34,736 nucleotides of DNA, taken from positions 1 to 34,736 of the forward strand of contig DESI01000073.1 of NCBI GenBank assembly GCA_002361235.1. The letters run 5' to 3'. Below the pieces are notes generated by a model, which saw only the letters and a list, made by a program, of their open reading frames with translations, was not told the DNA's origin and did not search any database. This DNA is from Porphyromonadaceae bacterium UBA3318 (GTDB lineage Bacteria; Bacteroidota; Bacteroidia; Bacteroidales; Muribaculaceae). The translations under genes and the position numbers were made by a program. This document shows positions 1 through 7,555 of this stretch, in pieces; position 1 is the stretch's first letter; every line of letters begins with the position of its first letter.

Positions 1-174
1 CTTAATTACGACACAGCCTCTTTAATTTTCAACATTCCATTGCCCCTTTTTCAAGAGGCTTTGGGTCCGTGTTTATGGGCGGTGTGGACACCGTCCTTCC
101 AGTCACAGCCGATACTGGGATGACGACGTCCACGTCGTCAACAGGGAGGCGGTTAAAAACCGCCTTTCCAGTCG
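1..174. repeat. Intergenic cluster of short palindromes (REP-like)
   Basis: No gene is visible here. Four inverted repeats crowd the stretch downstream of the S41 gene: AGCCTCTT/AAGAGGCT (about 16-23 and 53-60), an imperfect GGCGGTG/CACCGTC hairpin near 79-97, TGACGACGT/ACGTCGTCA (121-129 and 132-140), and AGGCGGTT/AACCGCCT with an AAA loop (147-154 and 158-165). Two near-copies of ACCGYCYTTCCAGTC occur at about 90-104 and 159-173. None of the stems has a convincing T-tract in the direction of the S41 gene, so a simple intrinsic terminator is not supported. A REP-like interspersed element is an inference. Confidence 0.5.
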
Positions 175-1242
175 TCATTTGTCACTTTCCGACTTATCGG
201 TGAACAGGTCGAGGGCGGCGTCAAGGATGGCGTCCTTGCCTTTGGCCAGGTCAATGTCGTCGCAGTGTACCTCGATGTCAGGGTCGATGCCGAATTCGGT
301 CAGCTCGTTCTGCGCGTTGTTGATGGGACACGACGAGAATCGAACGCTCCAGCCGTTGGGCAGCTCGGAGTTGAAGGGCATTCCTCCCCCGCCCCCTGTG
401 CGCGCGCCAAGAATGGTGACATTCGGCAGCGACTTCATAACCGACGTGAAATCATTGGCCGCCGAAAAACAGCTGCGGTTTGTCAGCACTATTATCGGCT
501 TGCCAAGATATTGGATATGCTTTTTAGCCGGCTTGTATTCTATCTTGAACGGCTTGCTGAAATCCTCGGGGCCGGGACCGGTCTTATGACAGATATAACC
601 GCCCAAAGTCTTCTCCGTAATGAAACGGCCTACAAGCTCCGGCACATTGGTCATAAAACCGCCGCCGTTGTCGCGTATGTCGATTATCAGGCCCTTCGTC
701 CCTTTCATCGCCGCCAAAATATAATCCAGAGTGGCCGGCGGCAGCTGCGCGCTGAACGAGGGAATGCGCACATATCCTACCGTGTCGGGCAGGAACACGC
801 AATATGTCATGCCGTTCTTCTGAAACCCGCCGAACTTCAGATAATACTGCTGCAGGGTGCGCTCGTTGAAGTCCTGGGGGTAATCGCTCCACCATTTCTT
901 ATAGTAGCTTGTGGCGAACGGGGCGCTCAGGTTAACGTGGCCGTCCTTCAGGGTGTCGAGCATCTGGCTCATCAGTCCGAACAGTTCCACCGGATTCATG
1001 TCCTCCGTCACCTTGGCGCGGTATTCCTCCGTGACGCCATCCCAGTCTATCCCCTTCTGCTTGAAGAAGCAGTAACGTTCCCCGACCACCCGGGCCAGCA
1101 CATCGAAATTACGGTACGGATCATCGACGTCACCGCTGTAGGTCAGCGGCTCGGTACATGCAGGCACCCAAAGCATCAGCGCTACCAGGGCCACGGGCGC
1201 CAGCACTCTCTTAATTGATCTGTATAGCGACTGTAAATGCAT
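175..1242 (-). CDS. S41-family peptidase-like lipoprotein
   Basis: This 355-residue protein starts with a lipoprotein signal. A hydrophobic segment ends in VPAC, so Cys29 is the expected lipidated residue and the protein should sit in the periplasm or outer membrane. The core is S41-like (tail-specific protease/tricorn/IRBP type). LKDGHV holds His102, GLIIDIRDNGGG spans about 184-195, and NRSCFSAAN places the presumed nucleophile at Ser260. The place where CtpA/Prc proteases carry the catalytic lysine is a run of glycines at about 283-287. That points to the lysine-independent branch or to an inactive fold. No PDZ domain is obvious. The start overlaps the end of the upstream barrel gene by 32 bases, suggesting coupled translation. 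The family is clear; the substrate is unknown. Confidence 0.85.
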   Translation of the reverse strand: MHLQSLYRSIKRVLAPVALVALMLWVPACTEPLTYSGDVDDPYRNFDVLARVVGERYCFFKQKGIDWDGVTEEYRAKVTEDMNPVELFGLMSQMLDTLKDGHVNLSAPFATSYYKKWWSDYPQDFNERTLQQYYLKFGGFQKNGMTYCVFLPDTVGYVRIPSFSAQLPPATLDYILAAMKGTKGLIIDIRDNGGGFMTNVPELVGRFITEKTLGGYICHKTGPGPEDFSKPFKIEYKPAKKHIQYLGKPIIVLTNRSCFSAANDFTSVMKSLPNVTILGARTGGGGGMPFNSELPNGWSVRFSSCPINNAQNELTEFGIDPDIEVHCDDIDLAKGKDAILDAALDLFTDKSESDK

Positions 1243-2056
1243 TGGTTACGTATTGATTGGTGAGATGATTGGCCCGGTTGTTGCGCACGTAAAGACGATA
1301 GCCCAGCACCAGACTTTTCCTGTTCCTGAAATGCAGCGACATGGTCAGATGGTTGTTGATGCCTAAACAGTTGCCCCACCATCCGAAGTGGGCCAGACCT
1401 GACCGTTCGCCTAAATAAATCTCGTAATAGCTCTGGCCGTACTGCGGGCAGAAGAACGCCCCGAGTGTGGGAAGCGACGCGCGGTCGGCGAACGTGACGG
1501 GGAGGCGTCCGAAATGCGTTTTCCAGGCCAGCCCGGCCGTAAGGTCAATTCCCGCATACGCCATTGCCTGCACCGGATTATTGCCGTTGACGGGGAGATA
1601 GAGCGCGCCGCCCGACAGGTCGAGCGCGCCGCCGAGGGTCATCGACCATCCGTTGCCGAACTCATGCAGCCAGCTCGGCCCCCAGCCGAAACGCGCCGAT
1701 ACCGACATCATCTGCGCCGACTTGCTCGGATTCTTGGTCGAGGTCATGTTGAGTCCGGCCGTGAATGCCATCACCAGGTTCTCGGGATGCTGCTTCATCC
1801 GCTTGCCCCAGGCTCCGTACACTCCCACCCCGCTGCCGGCGTATGGCAACGGGCTCAGATAATTGCAATTGATGTTGGCACCGCCTATCTCCAGTCCATA
1901 CACCGATGTTATGGGCCTATGTGTCAGATACGCGGGCTGTTCCCCGGTCCGGCAGTAGTCATGGCAACCATGCCGATGCTGATGCCGGCCCTGAGCCAAG
2001 GCGCCTGTCACCGACAATATAAGGATTGTCAATGAGAGGAAAAATGTTTTAGTCAT
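1211..2056 (-). CDS. Probable outer-membrane beta-barrel protein (DUF3316-like)
   Basis: A 281-residue secreted protein. The start chosen is ATG at 2056, because it gives a clean signal peptide (MTKTFFLSL to GALA, cleavage near residue 21); an upstream in-frame ATG would add a charged leader inside the topoisomerase gene. After cleavage comes a short His/Cys-rich stretch (HQHRHGCHDYC, about 25-35). The rest has the alternating aromatic/glycine pattern of an outer-membrane barrel and ends in a hydrophobic strand. It resembles DUF3316 proteins of Bacteroidales, which are uncharacterised; that assignment is from memory. The gene overlaps the topoisomerase stop by 8 bases and the S41 gene by 32, so the three genes look like one transcript. 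Confidence 0.7.
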   Translation of the reverse strand: MTKTFFLSLTILILSVTGALAQGRHQHRHGCHDYCRTGEQPAYLTHRPITSVYGLEIGGANINCNYLSPLPYAGSGVGVYGAWGKRMKQHPENLVMAFTAGLNMTSTKNPSKSAQMMSVSARFGWGPSWLHEFGNGWSMTLGGALDLSGGALYLPVNGNNPVQAMAYAGIDLTAGLAWKTHFGRLPVTFADRASLPTLGAFFCPQYGQSYYEIYLGERSGLAHFGWWGNCLGINNHLTMSLHFRNRKSLVLGYRLYVRNNRANHLTNQYVTNAFTVAIQIN

Positions 2057-4805
2057 CAAAATCGAATAGTGACGGTTCGCTTGCCGTCGGATGTGTGTTT
2101 TCTTCTGACGTGTCAGGATTATTTTCGGCAACAGTCTCTGCGGCTGTTTCCGTTACGGTTTCCTCAGACACCACTTCTGCCTCAGGCTCGAATTCCGGCT
2201 CAGGTTCCGGTTCGGGCTTGGGTATTTCCGTCACCTCGCGCAGCGGAAGCGTGGTGAGCCGCTTGCCCTTGGCCTTGAACGACTTCACGCCGATGAATTC
2301 CGCGGCATCCACTTCGGTGTCGGGACGGTCGGCATCCTCGTAATGCAACAGCAGGTCGGGATCCTGCGTATCGGTCAGCAGCATTATCCGTGAGGCCTCG
2401 TCCGAGCCGACAAACCGTTGCGGCCTCGCCGACGCCTCAAAATTGAAGCGTTTCAGATACGGCGCGCCCAACGTGGCGTCCCACAGCGCGAGGGTCCAGA
2501 CCTTGTCGGGCCGGAACTTCTCGATGCGCAGTATGTTGTCCTCGTAATGGTTGGCGTCGGAATACGAAGATGTGAAGTATTCGCCGTTGTTCTGGATAAT
2601 CAGCACCTTGTCGTCGCCCTGGAACACGCCGAGGCTTTCACCGCGCCGGTCGTAGTTGAGGCGCACCACGTCGCGGTCGAACCACACCTCGCGGCCGCCG
2701 AGTGTGCTGGAGCCCTTCTTCTCCAGCGTCACGGACTTCACCTTGAATTTGGTCACAAGATTGCCCAACGATTCCTTGCCCTTGATGAGCAGCTCGGCGA
2801 AATTCACGTAAACCTCTGTGTTGCGCGGGCGACGTCCGCCCGGTTCCGCCGGCTCGTCGTATAGCGACACGCGCACCGTCTCGGCCTCGCCGTTGGGATT
2901 GGCCGACATATATTCCACACGCGAACCGGGCACCCCCTTGGTCACGTTGTACTCCTTGTCGCGCGTCAGACCGGTGACGAAGAAGCGTTTCATGTAGGTG
3001 TTGCCGCCCTTGCCGTTGCGGTATATCACGTTGTAGATGGTGCGTCGGTCGTTCTTCTTGAACAGACCGATGTGTATAATCTTGTTGTTCTTGCCGCCGG
3101 TGCCGGCCTCGCCCACATAGAGTTTGTCGGCCACGCGCACGGTCTTGTACGTACCGTCGCGGTAGAACAGGATGATGTCGTCCAGATCGGAGCAGGTGAA
3201 CTTGAACTCCCCTTCCTTAAGTCCCGTGCCGACGAAGTTGCCCACCGGGTCGTAGTAGAGGCGACGGTTTGCCTCGGCCACCTTGGCGGCCTCGATGCTG
3301 TCGAAGCCGCGCACCACGGTGTGACGCTCGAAGCGCGCGCCATACTTCTCCTTCAGGTGCAGGTACCAGCGCTCGGTGGTCTCGTCTATATGCTCTATGT
3401 CATAACGCATCCGCTCGGCGTCACTCTGCAGCTTGGCTATGCGTTCCTCGGCCTTCTCCAAGTTGAACTTCAGTATGCGGCCCATCTTTATCTCCCACAA
3501 CTTCAGCAGGTCGTCGTCGTTAATCTCGCGGATAAACAGAGGCTTGAACGGATCCATCAGGGCGTCCACACGGCGGATGGCGGTTTCCATGTCGCGCGAC
3601 GCTTCCACCAGTTCGTCCTTGTACATCCGCTCGGTGATGAATATCTTCTCCAGCGAGGCCTCCATCTGCTGTTCCAGACACTCGTCCAGCTGAATCTGCA
3701 GCTCGCGGCGCAGCATGTCGCGCGTACGGTTCACGGAATCGCGCAGCAAGTCGGACACCGACAGGAACACCGGCTTGCGGTCGCGTATCACGCAGCAGTT
3801 GGGATTGAGCGACACCTCGCAGTCGGTGAAGGCATAGAGGGCGTCGATGGTCTTGTCGCTCGACGCTCCGGGCTGCAGGTACACCAATATGCGGGCGGTG
3901 CCCGATGTGTTGTCGTCTATCTTGCGCACCTTTATCTTCCCCTTCTCCATTGCGGAGAGTATGGAGGTGATCAGGTCGGGGGTGGTGACGCCGTACGGCA
4001 GCTCGGTGATGACCAGGGTCTTCTGGTCCAGTTTCTCGATCTTTGCCCGGACCTTGACCTGACCGCCGCGCATACCGTCGTTGTAACGCGACACGTCCAT
4101 CAGCGCACCGGTCTGGAAATCGGGAAGCAGCTTGAAGGGGCGGTCGTGCAGCACGTCGATGGCCGCGTCAAGTATCTCGTTGAAATTGTGAGGCAGTATC
4201 TTGCAGCTGAGGCCGACGGCGATACCTTCGGCACCTTGTGCCAACAGCAGCGGGAATTTCATGGGCAGCGTCACCGGCTCCTTCTTGCGGCCGTCGTAGC
4301 TGGGCGTCCATTCGGTGATTTTGGGCGAGAAGGCGGCCTCGATAGCCAGTTCACTGAGGCGAGCCTCGATGTATCGCGGGGCGGCGGCCTTGTCGCCGGT
4401 CAGTATGTTACCCCAGTTACCCTGTGTGTCGACAAGCAGTTCCTTCTGGCCGAGCTGTACCAGGGCGCCTCCGATCGAGGCGTCGCCGTGAGGGTGATAC
4501 TGCATGGTGTTTCCCACCACGTTGGCCACCTTATTGAACCGGCCGTCGTCCAGCGTGTACATGGAGTGCAGGATGCGTCGCTGCACGGGCTTCAGTCCGT
4601 CCTCGATGTGAGGCACGGCACGTTCCAATATCACATAGCTGGCATATTCCAGGTACCATTCCCGGAACATGCCGGCCAGCACCGTCTTGCGGTCGGTGGG
4701 AACGGGGCTGTCCTTGGGCTGCTCCTGACTGTTCAGGCCGGTTTCCGGGCCACTTTCGTTCTGTATTTCCTCGTTTTCTGAATACTGCTTCTCGTCCATG
4801 TCCAT
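2049..4805 (-). CDS. parC: DNA topoisomerase IV/gyrase subunit A (ParC-type)
   Basis: This 918-residue type IIA topoisomerase A subunit cuts and rejoins DNA with a B subunit that is not in this window. The winged-helix breakage domain carries YHPHGDAS (103-110) and AAPRYIEARL, which places the catalytic tyrosine at Tyr145. A long coiled tower region follows (about 350-490), then a C-terminal DNA-wrapping-like region and an acidic Pro/Glu repeat tail (about 860-918). The family in Bacteroidetes is usually annotated gyrase/topoisomerase IV A; parC is favoured over gyrA because of the divergent C-terminal region. Two in-frame ATGs lie at 4805 and 4799. The promoter's -7 element ends at 4814, so the leader is very short with either start. 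It is probably the first gene of an operon with the barrel and S41 genes. Confidence 0.9.
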   Translation of the reverse strand: MDMDEKQYSENEEIQNESGPETGLNSQEQPKDSPVPTDRKTVLAGMFREWYLEYASYVILERAVPHIEDGLKPVQRRILHSMYTLDDGRFNKVANVVGNTMQYHPHGDASIGGALVQLGQKELLVDTQGNWGNILTGDKAAAPRYIEARLSELAIEAAFSPKITEWTPSYDGRKKEPVTLPMKFPLLLAQGAEGIAVGLSCKILPHNFNEILDAAIDVLHDRPFKLLPDFQTGALMDVSRYNDGMRGGQVKVRAKIEKLDQKTLVITELPYGVTTPDLITSILSAMEKGKIKVRKIDDNTSGTARILVYLQPGASSDKTIDALYAFTDCEVSLNPNCCVIRDRKPVFLSVSDLLRDSVNRTRDMLRRELQIQLDECLEQQMEASLEKIFITERMYKDELVEASRDMETAIRRVDALMDPFKPLFIREINDDDLLKLWEIKMGRILKFNLEKAEERIAKLQSDAERMRYDIEHIDETTERWYLHLKEKYGARFERHTVVRGFDSIEAAKVAEANRRLYYDPVGNFVGTGLKEGEFKFTCSDLDDIILFYRDGTYKTVRVADKLYVGEAGTGGKNNKIIHIGLFKKNDRRTIYNVIYRNGKGGNTYMKRFFVTGLTRDKEYNVTKGVPGSRVEYMSANPNGEAETVRVSLYDEPAEPGGRRPRNTEVYVNFAELLIKGKESLGNLVTKFKVKSVTLEKKGSSTLGGREVWFDRDVVRLNYDRRGESLGVFQGDDKVLIIQNNGEYFTSSYSDANHYEDNILRIEKFRPDKVWTLALWDATLGAPYLKRFNFEASARPQRFVGSDEASRIMLLTDTQDPDLLLHYEDADRPDTEVDAAEFIGVKSFKAKGKRLTTLPLREVTEIPKPEPEPEPEFEPEAEVVSEETVTETAAETVAENNPDTSEENTHPTASEPSLFDFDD

Positions 4806-4813
4806 GATAACTG

Positions 4814-4845
4814 CAAATTTACGAACTTTTTCCTAAAACGCCAAA
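4814..4845 (-). promoter_or_regulatory. Bacteroidetes-type promoter for the topoisomerase operon
   Basis: On the minus strand, a -33 TTTG (4845-4842) and a -7 TAAATTTG (4821-4814) are separated by 20 bases, matching the Bacteroidetes primary sigma consensus. The expected start of transcription is only a few bases before the ATGs at 4805 and 4799. The -33 box is half of the palindrome CAAATTTG (4842-4849), whose other half serves the divergent aspS promoter. Confidence 0.75.
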
Positions 4846-4877
4846 TTTGCGAATACCACATTTTTTTATTAATTTTG
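4846..4877 (+). promoter_or_regulatory. Bacteroidetes-type promoter for the aspS operon
   Basis: A -33 TTTG (4846-4849) and a -7 TAATTTTG (4870-4877) are separated by 20 bases, an exact fit to TTTG-N20-TAnnTTTG. The resulting leader to the aspS ATG at 4939 would be about 55 bases. The -33 box is the right half of a perfect palindrome shared with the divergent topoisomerase promoter. Confidence 0.8.
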
Positions 4878-4938
4878 CGCGTTAAAGCCCTTGCCGTCAA
4901 GCAAAGGCGGGGCAAAGAATGAAATATATTTCAGAAAG

Positions 4939-6693
4939 ATGTATAGAAACAGGACGTGCGGAGAGCTTCGCCTGAGCGACAACGGCGCAGAGGTGAAGCT
5001 GGCCGGATGGGTGCAGCGCGTGCGCAAGATGGGAGGCATGACCTTCGTGGATTTGCGCGACCGTTATGGGCTGACCCAGATAGTATTCAGTGACGACGCC
5101 GATGCGGAACTCGCGGACCGCGCCAGTCATTTGGGACGTGAATATGTGATTCAGGTGGAGGGCAAGGTTGCCGAGCGCCAGTCCAAGAACCCGAAGATGC
5201 CCACGGGCGACATCGAGGTGCTGGCCGGCAAGCTGACGGTGCTGAACCGCAGCGACGTGCCTCCGTTCACCATCGAGGAAGACACCGACGGCGGCGACGA
5301 CCTGCGCATGAAATACCGCTACATGGACCTGCGCCGTCCCAACCTGCGCCGTAATCTGGAGCTGCGCCACCGCATGGCTTTCGAGATTCGCCGCTACCTG
5401 GACGCCAACGGTTTCCTGGAGATCGAGACCCCCATCCTGGTGAAGTCCACCCCCGAGGGCGCACGCGACTTCGTGGTGCCTTCGCGCATGAATCCGGGCG
5501 AGTTCTACGCCCTGCCCCAGAGCCCCCAGCTGTTCAAGCAGCTGCTGATGGTGTCGGGCTACGACCGTTACTTCCAGATTGCAAAGTGCTTCCGCGACGA
5601 GGACCTGCGCGCCGACCGTCAGCCTGAGTTCACACAGATCGACTGCGAGATGTCGTTCGTGGAGCAGGAGGACGTCATCGACATGTTCGAGGGTCTGGTG
5701 AAGCACATCTTCAAATATGTAAAGAACATTGACTTCAAGGATCCGTTCCCGCGCATGACGTGGGCCGACGCCATGGCTAAGTACGGCAGCGACAAGCCCG
5801 ACATCCGCTTCGGAATGGAGTTCAAGGAACTGACCGATCTGACCAAGGGACACAATTTCCCCGTCGTTGACGACGCAGAGCTGGTAGTGGGCATCGTGGC
5901 ACCCGGATGCGCAGGCTACAGCCGCAAGCAGACCGACGAGCTTACCGAGTTCGTGAAGCGCCCGCAGGTAGGCGCCAAGGGCCTGATGTGGGTCAAGTTC
6001 GAACCCGAAGGCAAGATCAAGAGCTCGGTCGGCAAGTTCTATACCGACGACGAGCTGAAAGCATGGGGCGAGCGTGCCGGAGCCAAGGAGGGCGACCTTC
6101 TGCTGGTTATGGCCGGCGACGCCATGAAGACGCGCAAGCAGATGTGCGAGCTGCGTCTGGAGATGGGCAACCGTCTGGGCCTGCGCGACCGCAACGTGTT
6201 CGCGCCCCTCTGGGTCATCGACTTCCCCCTGTTCGAATGGGACGAGGAGACTCAGCGCTACTACGCCATGCACCATCCCTTCACCAGCCCCAACCCCGAC
6301 GACATCCCGCTGCTGCACAGCGACACGGGCAAGGTGCGCGCCACGGCATACGACATCGTGGTGAACGGCACCGAGCTTGGCGGCGGCTCCATACGTATCC
6401 ACGACGCCAAGCTGCAGGACACCATGTTCGAACTGTTAGGCTTCACACCGAAGCGCGCACAGGAGCAGTTCGGTTTCCTGATGAACGCCTTCAAGTACGG
6501 CGCACCCCCTCACGGCGGCCTGGCTCTCGGCTTCGACCGTTTCGTGTCGATTCTGGCCGGTCTGGATTCCATCAGGGACGTCATCGCGTTCCCCAAGAAC
6601 AATTCGGGCCGCGACGTGATGAACGAAAGCCCCAGCCCCATCGATCCGGCACAGCTGGACGAACTGAAACTCACCCTCAAGGCTGATAATTGA
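4939..6693 (+). CDS. aspS: Aspartate--tRNA ligase
   Basis: AspRS charges tRNA-Asp with aspartate in the cytoplasm. The product is 584 residues, the normal bacterial length. It has an N-terminal OB-fold anticodon-binding domain (CGELR, LAGWVQR, FVDLRDRYG). The class II catalytic core follows, with motif 2 FRDEDLRADRQPEFTQ and motif 3 in GGLALGFDRFV near the C-terminus. The bacterial GAD insertion lies in the middle (about 280-420). The start at 4939 (MYRNRTCGEL) matches the conserved family N-terminus; an in-frame ATG at 4891 would add 16 residues lying in the leader. The Nif3-like gene begins 5 bases after the stop. Confidence 0.97.
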   Translation: MYRNRTCGELRLSDNGAEVKLAGWVQRVRKMGGMTFVDLRDRYGLTQIVFSDDADAELADRASHLGREYVIQVEGKVAERQSKNPKMPTGDIEVLAGKLTVLNRSDVPPFTIEEDTDGGDDLRMKYRYMDLRRPNLRRNLELRHRMAFEIRRYLDANGFLEIETPILVKSTPEGARDFVVPSRMNPGEFYALPQSPQLFKQLLMVSGYDRYFQIAKCFRDEDLRADRQPEFTQIDCEMSFVEQEDVIDMFEGLVKHIFKYVKNIDFKDPFPRMTWADAMAKYGSDKPDIRFGMEFKELTDLTKGHNFPVVDDAELVVGIVAPGCAGYSRKQTDELTEFVKRPQVGAKGLMWVKFEPEGKIKSSVGKFYTDDELKAWGERAGAKEGDLLLVMAGDAMKTRKQMCELRLEMGNRLGLRDRNVFAPLWVIDFPLFEWDEETQRYYAMHHPFTSPNPDDIPLLHSDTGKVRATAYDIVVNGTELGGGSIRIHDAKLQDTMFELLGFTPKRAQEQFGFLMNAFKYGAPPHGGLALGFDRFVSILAGLDSIRDVIAFPKNNSGRDVMNESPSPIDPAQLDELKLTLKADN

Positions 6694-6698
6694 AGTAA

Positions 6699-7484
6699 AT
6701 GACTAAAGTACGGGAAATAGCCTCGGCCATCGAGGAGTTCGCACCGCTCCGCCTGCAGGAAAGCTATGACAACGCCGGCCTGCAGGTGGGCGATCCCGAA
6801 GCCGAAGTTTCGGCGGTGCTGCTATGCCTGGACGTGACCGAGGACATTCTGGAGGAGGCCCAGCGCCGCAGTTGCTCGATGGTGGTGAGCCATCATCCGC
6901 TGATATTCCACGGGCTGAAAAGCCTGACCGGCGCCGACGAGACGCAACGCCTCGTGATGCAGGCCTTCAGGAACAACATCGCCATATATTCGGCCCACAC
7001 CAACCTCGATTCGACATGGGACGGCGTCAGCCACGAGATGGCGCACACCATCGGCGTGGAGAACCTGCGCCCCCTGGAGCCTTCGGAACCGGACGGAAAC
7101 ACAGGGCTCGGCGTCATAGGCGACCTGCCGGCCACCCCGAAACTGGAACTGCTGCGCCGCATCAAGGACAAGTTTCAGGTGAAATGCCTGAAGTATTCGG
7201 TCGGCAAACGCCAGCTGGTGGTCAAGAAAGTGGCCCTGTGCGGCGGCTCGGGCGCCTCGCTGATCAGGACGGCCATCGCCGCCGGCGCCGACATGTTCGT
7301 GACGGCCGACATCAAGTACCACGACTTCACCGGCTATGGCGACAGCATCCTGCTGGCCGACATAGGCCACTTCGAGTCGGAGTTGTGTTCCGAGCGGATC
7401 TTCTCGCGCCTGATACGCGAGAAATTCCCCGACATGGTGGTGTACTTCCCCGAGTCGGAGAAGAACCCCGTCAAGTTCATGTGA
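6699..7484 (+). CDS. Nif3-like dinuclear metal-centre protein
   Basis: A 261-residue member of the Nif3/YbgI (DUF34) family, which forms toroidal hexamers with a two-metal site. A GTP cyclohydrolase I-like label is common, but the true activity is not established. Visible ligands are His65-His66 in SHHPLIF, the AHTNLD motif (Asp104), and GHFESE near the C-terminus (His224, Glu226). The length matches the short YbgI form without the PII-like insertion found in longer homologues. It lies 5 bases after aspS and is followed by the coiled-coil zinc-ribbon gene. From memory, this Nif3/zinc-ribbon adjacency recurs in many bacteria. Confidence 0.93.
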   Translation: MTKVREIASAIEEFAPLRLQESYDNAGLQVGDPEAEVSAVLLCLDVTEDILEEAQRRSCSMVVSHHPLIFHGLKSLTGADETQRLVMQAFRNNIAIYSAHTNLDSTWDGVSHEMAHTIGVENLRPLEPSEPDGNTGLGVIGDLPATPKLELLRRIKDKFQVKCLKYSVGKRQLVVKKVALCGGSGASLIRTAIAAGADMFVTADIKYHDFTGYGDSILLADIGHFESELCSERIFSRLIREKFPDMVVYFPESEKNPVKFM

Positions 7485-7530
7485 TGACTTAATCGAGACA
7501 GTCAGACACTTCAGCAAGGTGGTTAATAAT

Positions 7531-7538
7531 TAATTTTG
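7531..7538 (+). promoter_or_regulatory. Possible internal -7 element before the zinc-ribbon gene
   Basis: TAATTTTG lies 17 bases upstream of the ATG at 7556 in an AT-rich gap. No TTTG is found 19-21 bases further upstream, so only half of the consensus is present. A weak internal promoter is possible; chance occurrence is equally plausible. Confidence 0.3.
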
Positions 7539-7555
7539 AAACATCATATCGAATT

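Noticed and set aside
3072..4781. Long open frame on the plus strand opposite the topoisomerase gene (about 569 codons)
   Set aside because: It is antisense to a clear family member and its translation has no recognisable domain. High GC and codon bias of the real gene explain the lack of stops.
4897..6402. Long antisense open frame opposite aspS (about 501 codons)
   Set aside because: A shadow of aspS codon bias; low-complexity His/Val/Leu-rich translation with no motif.
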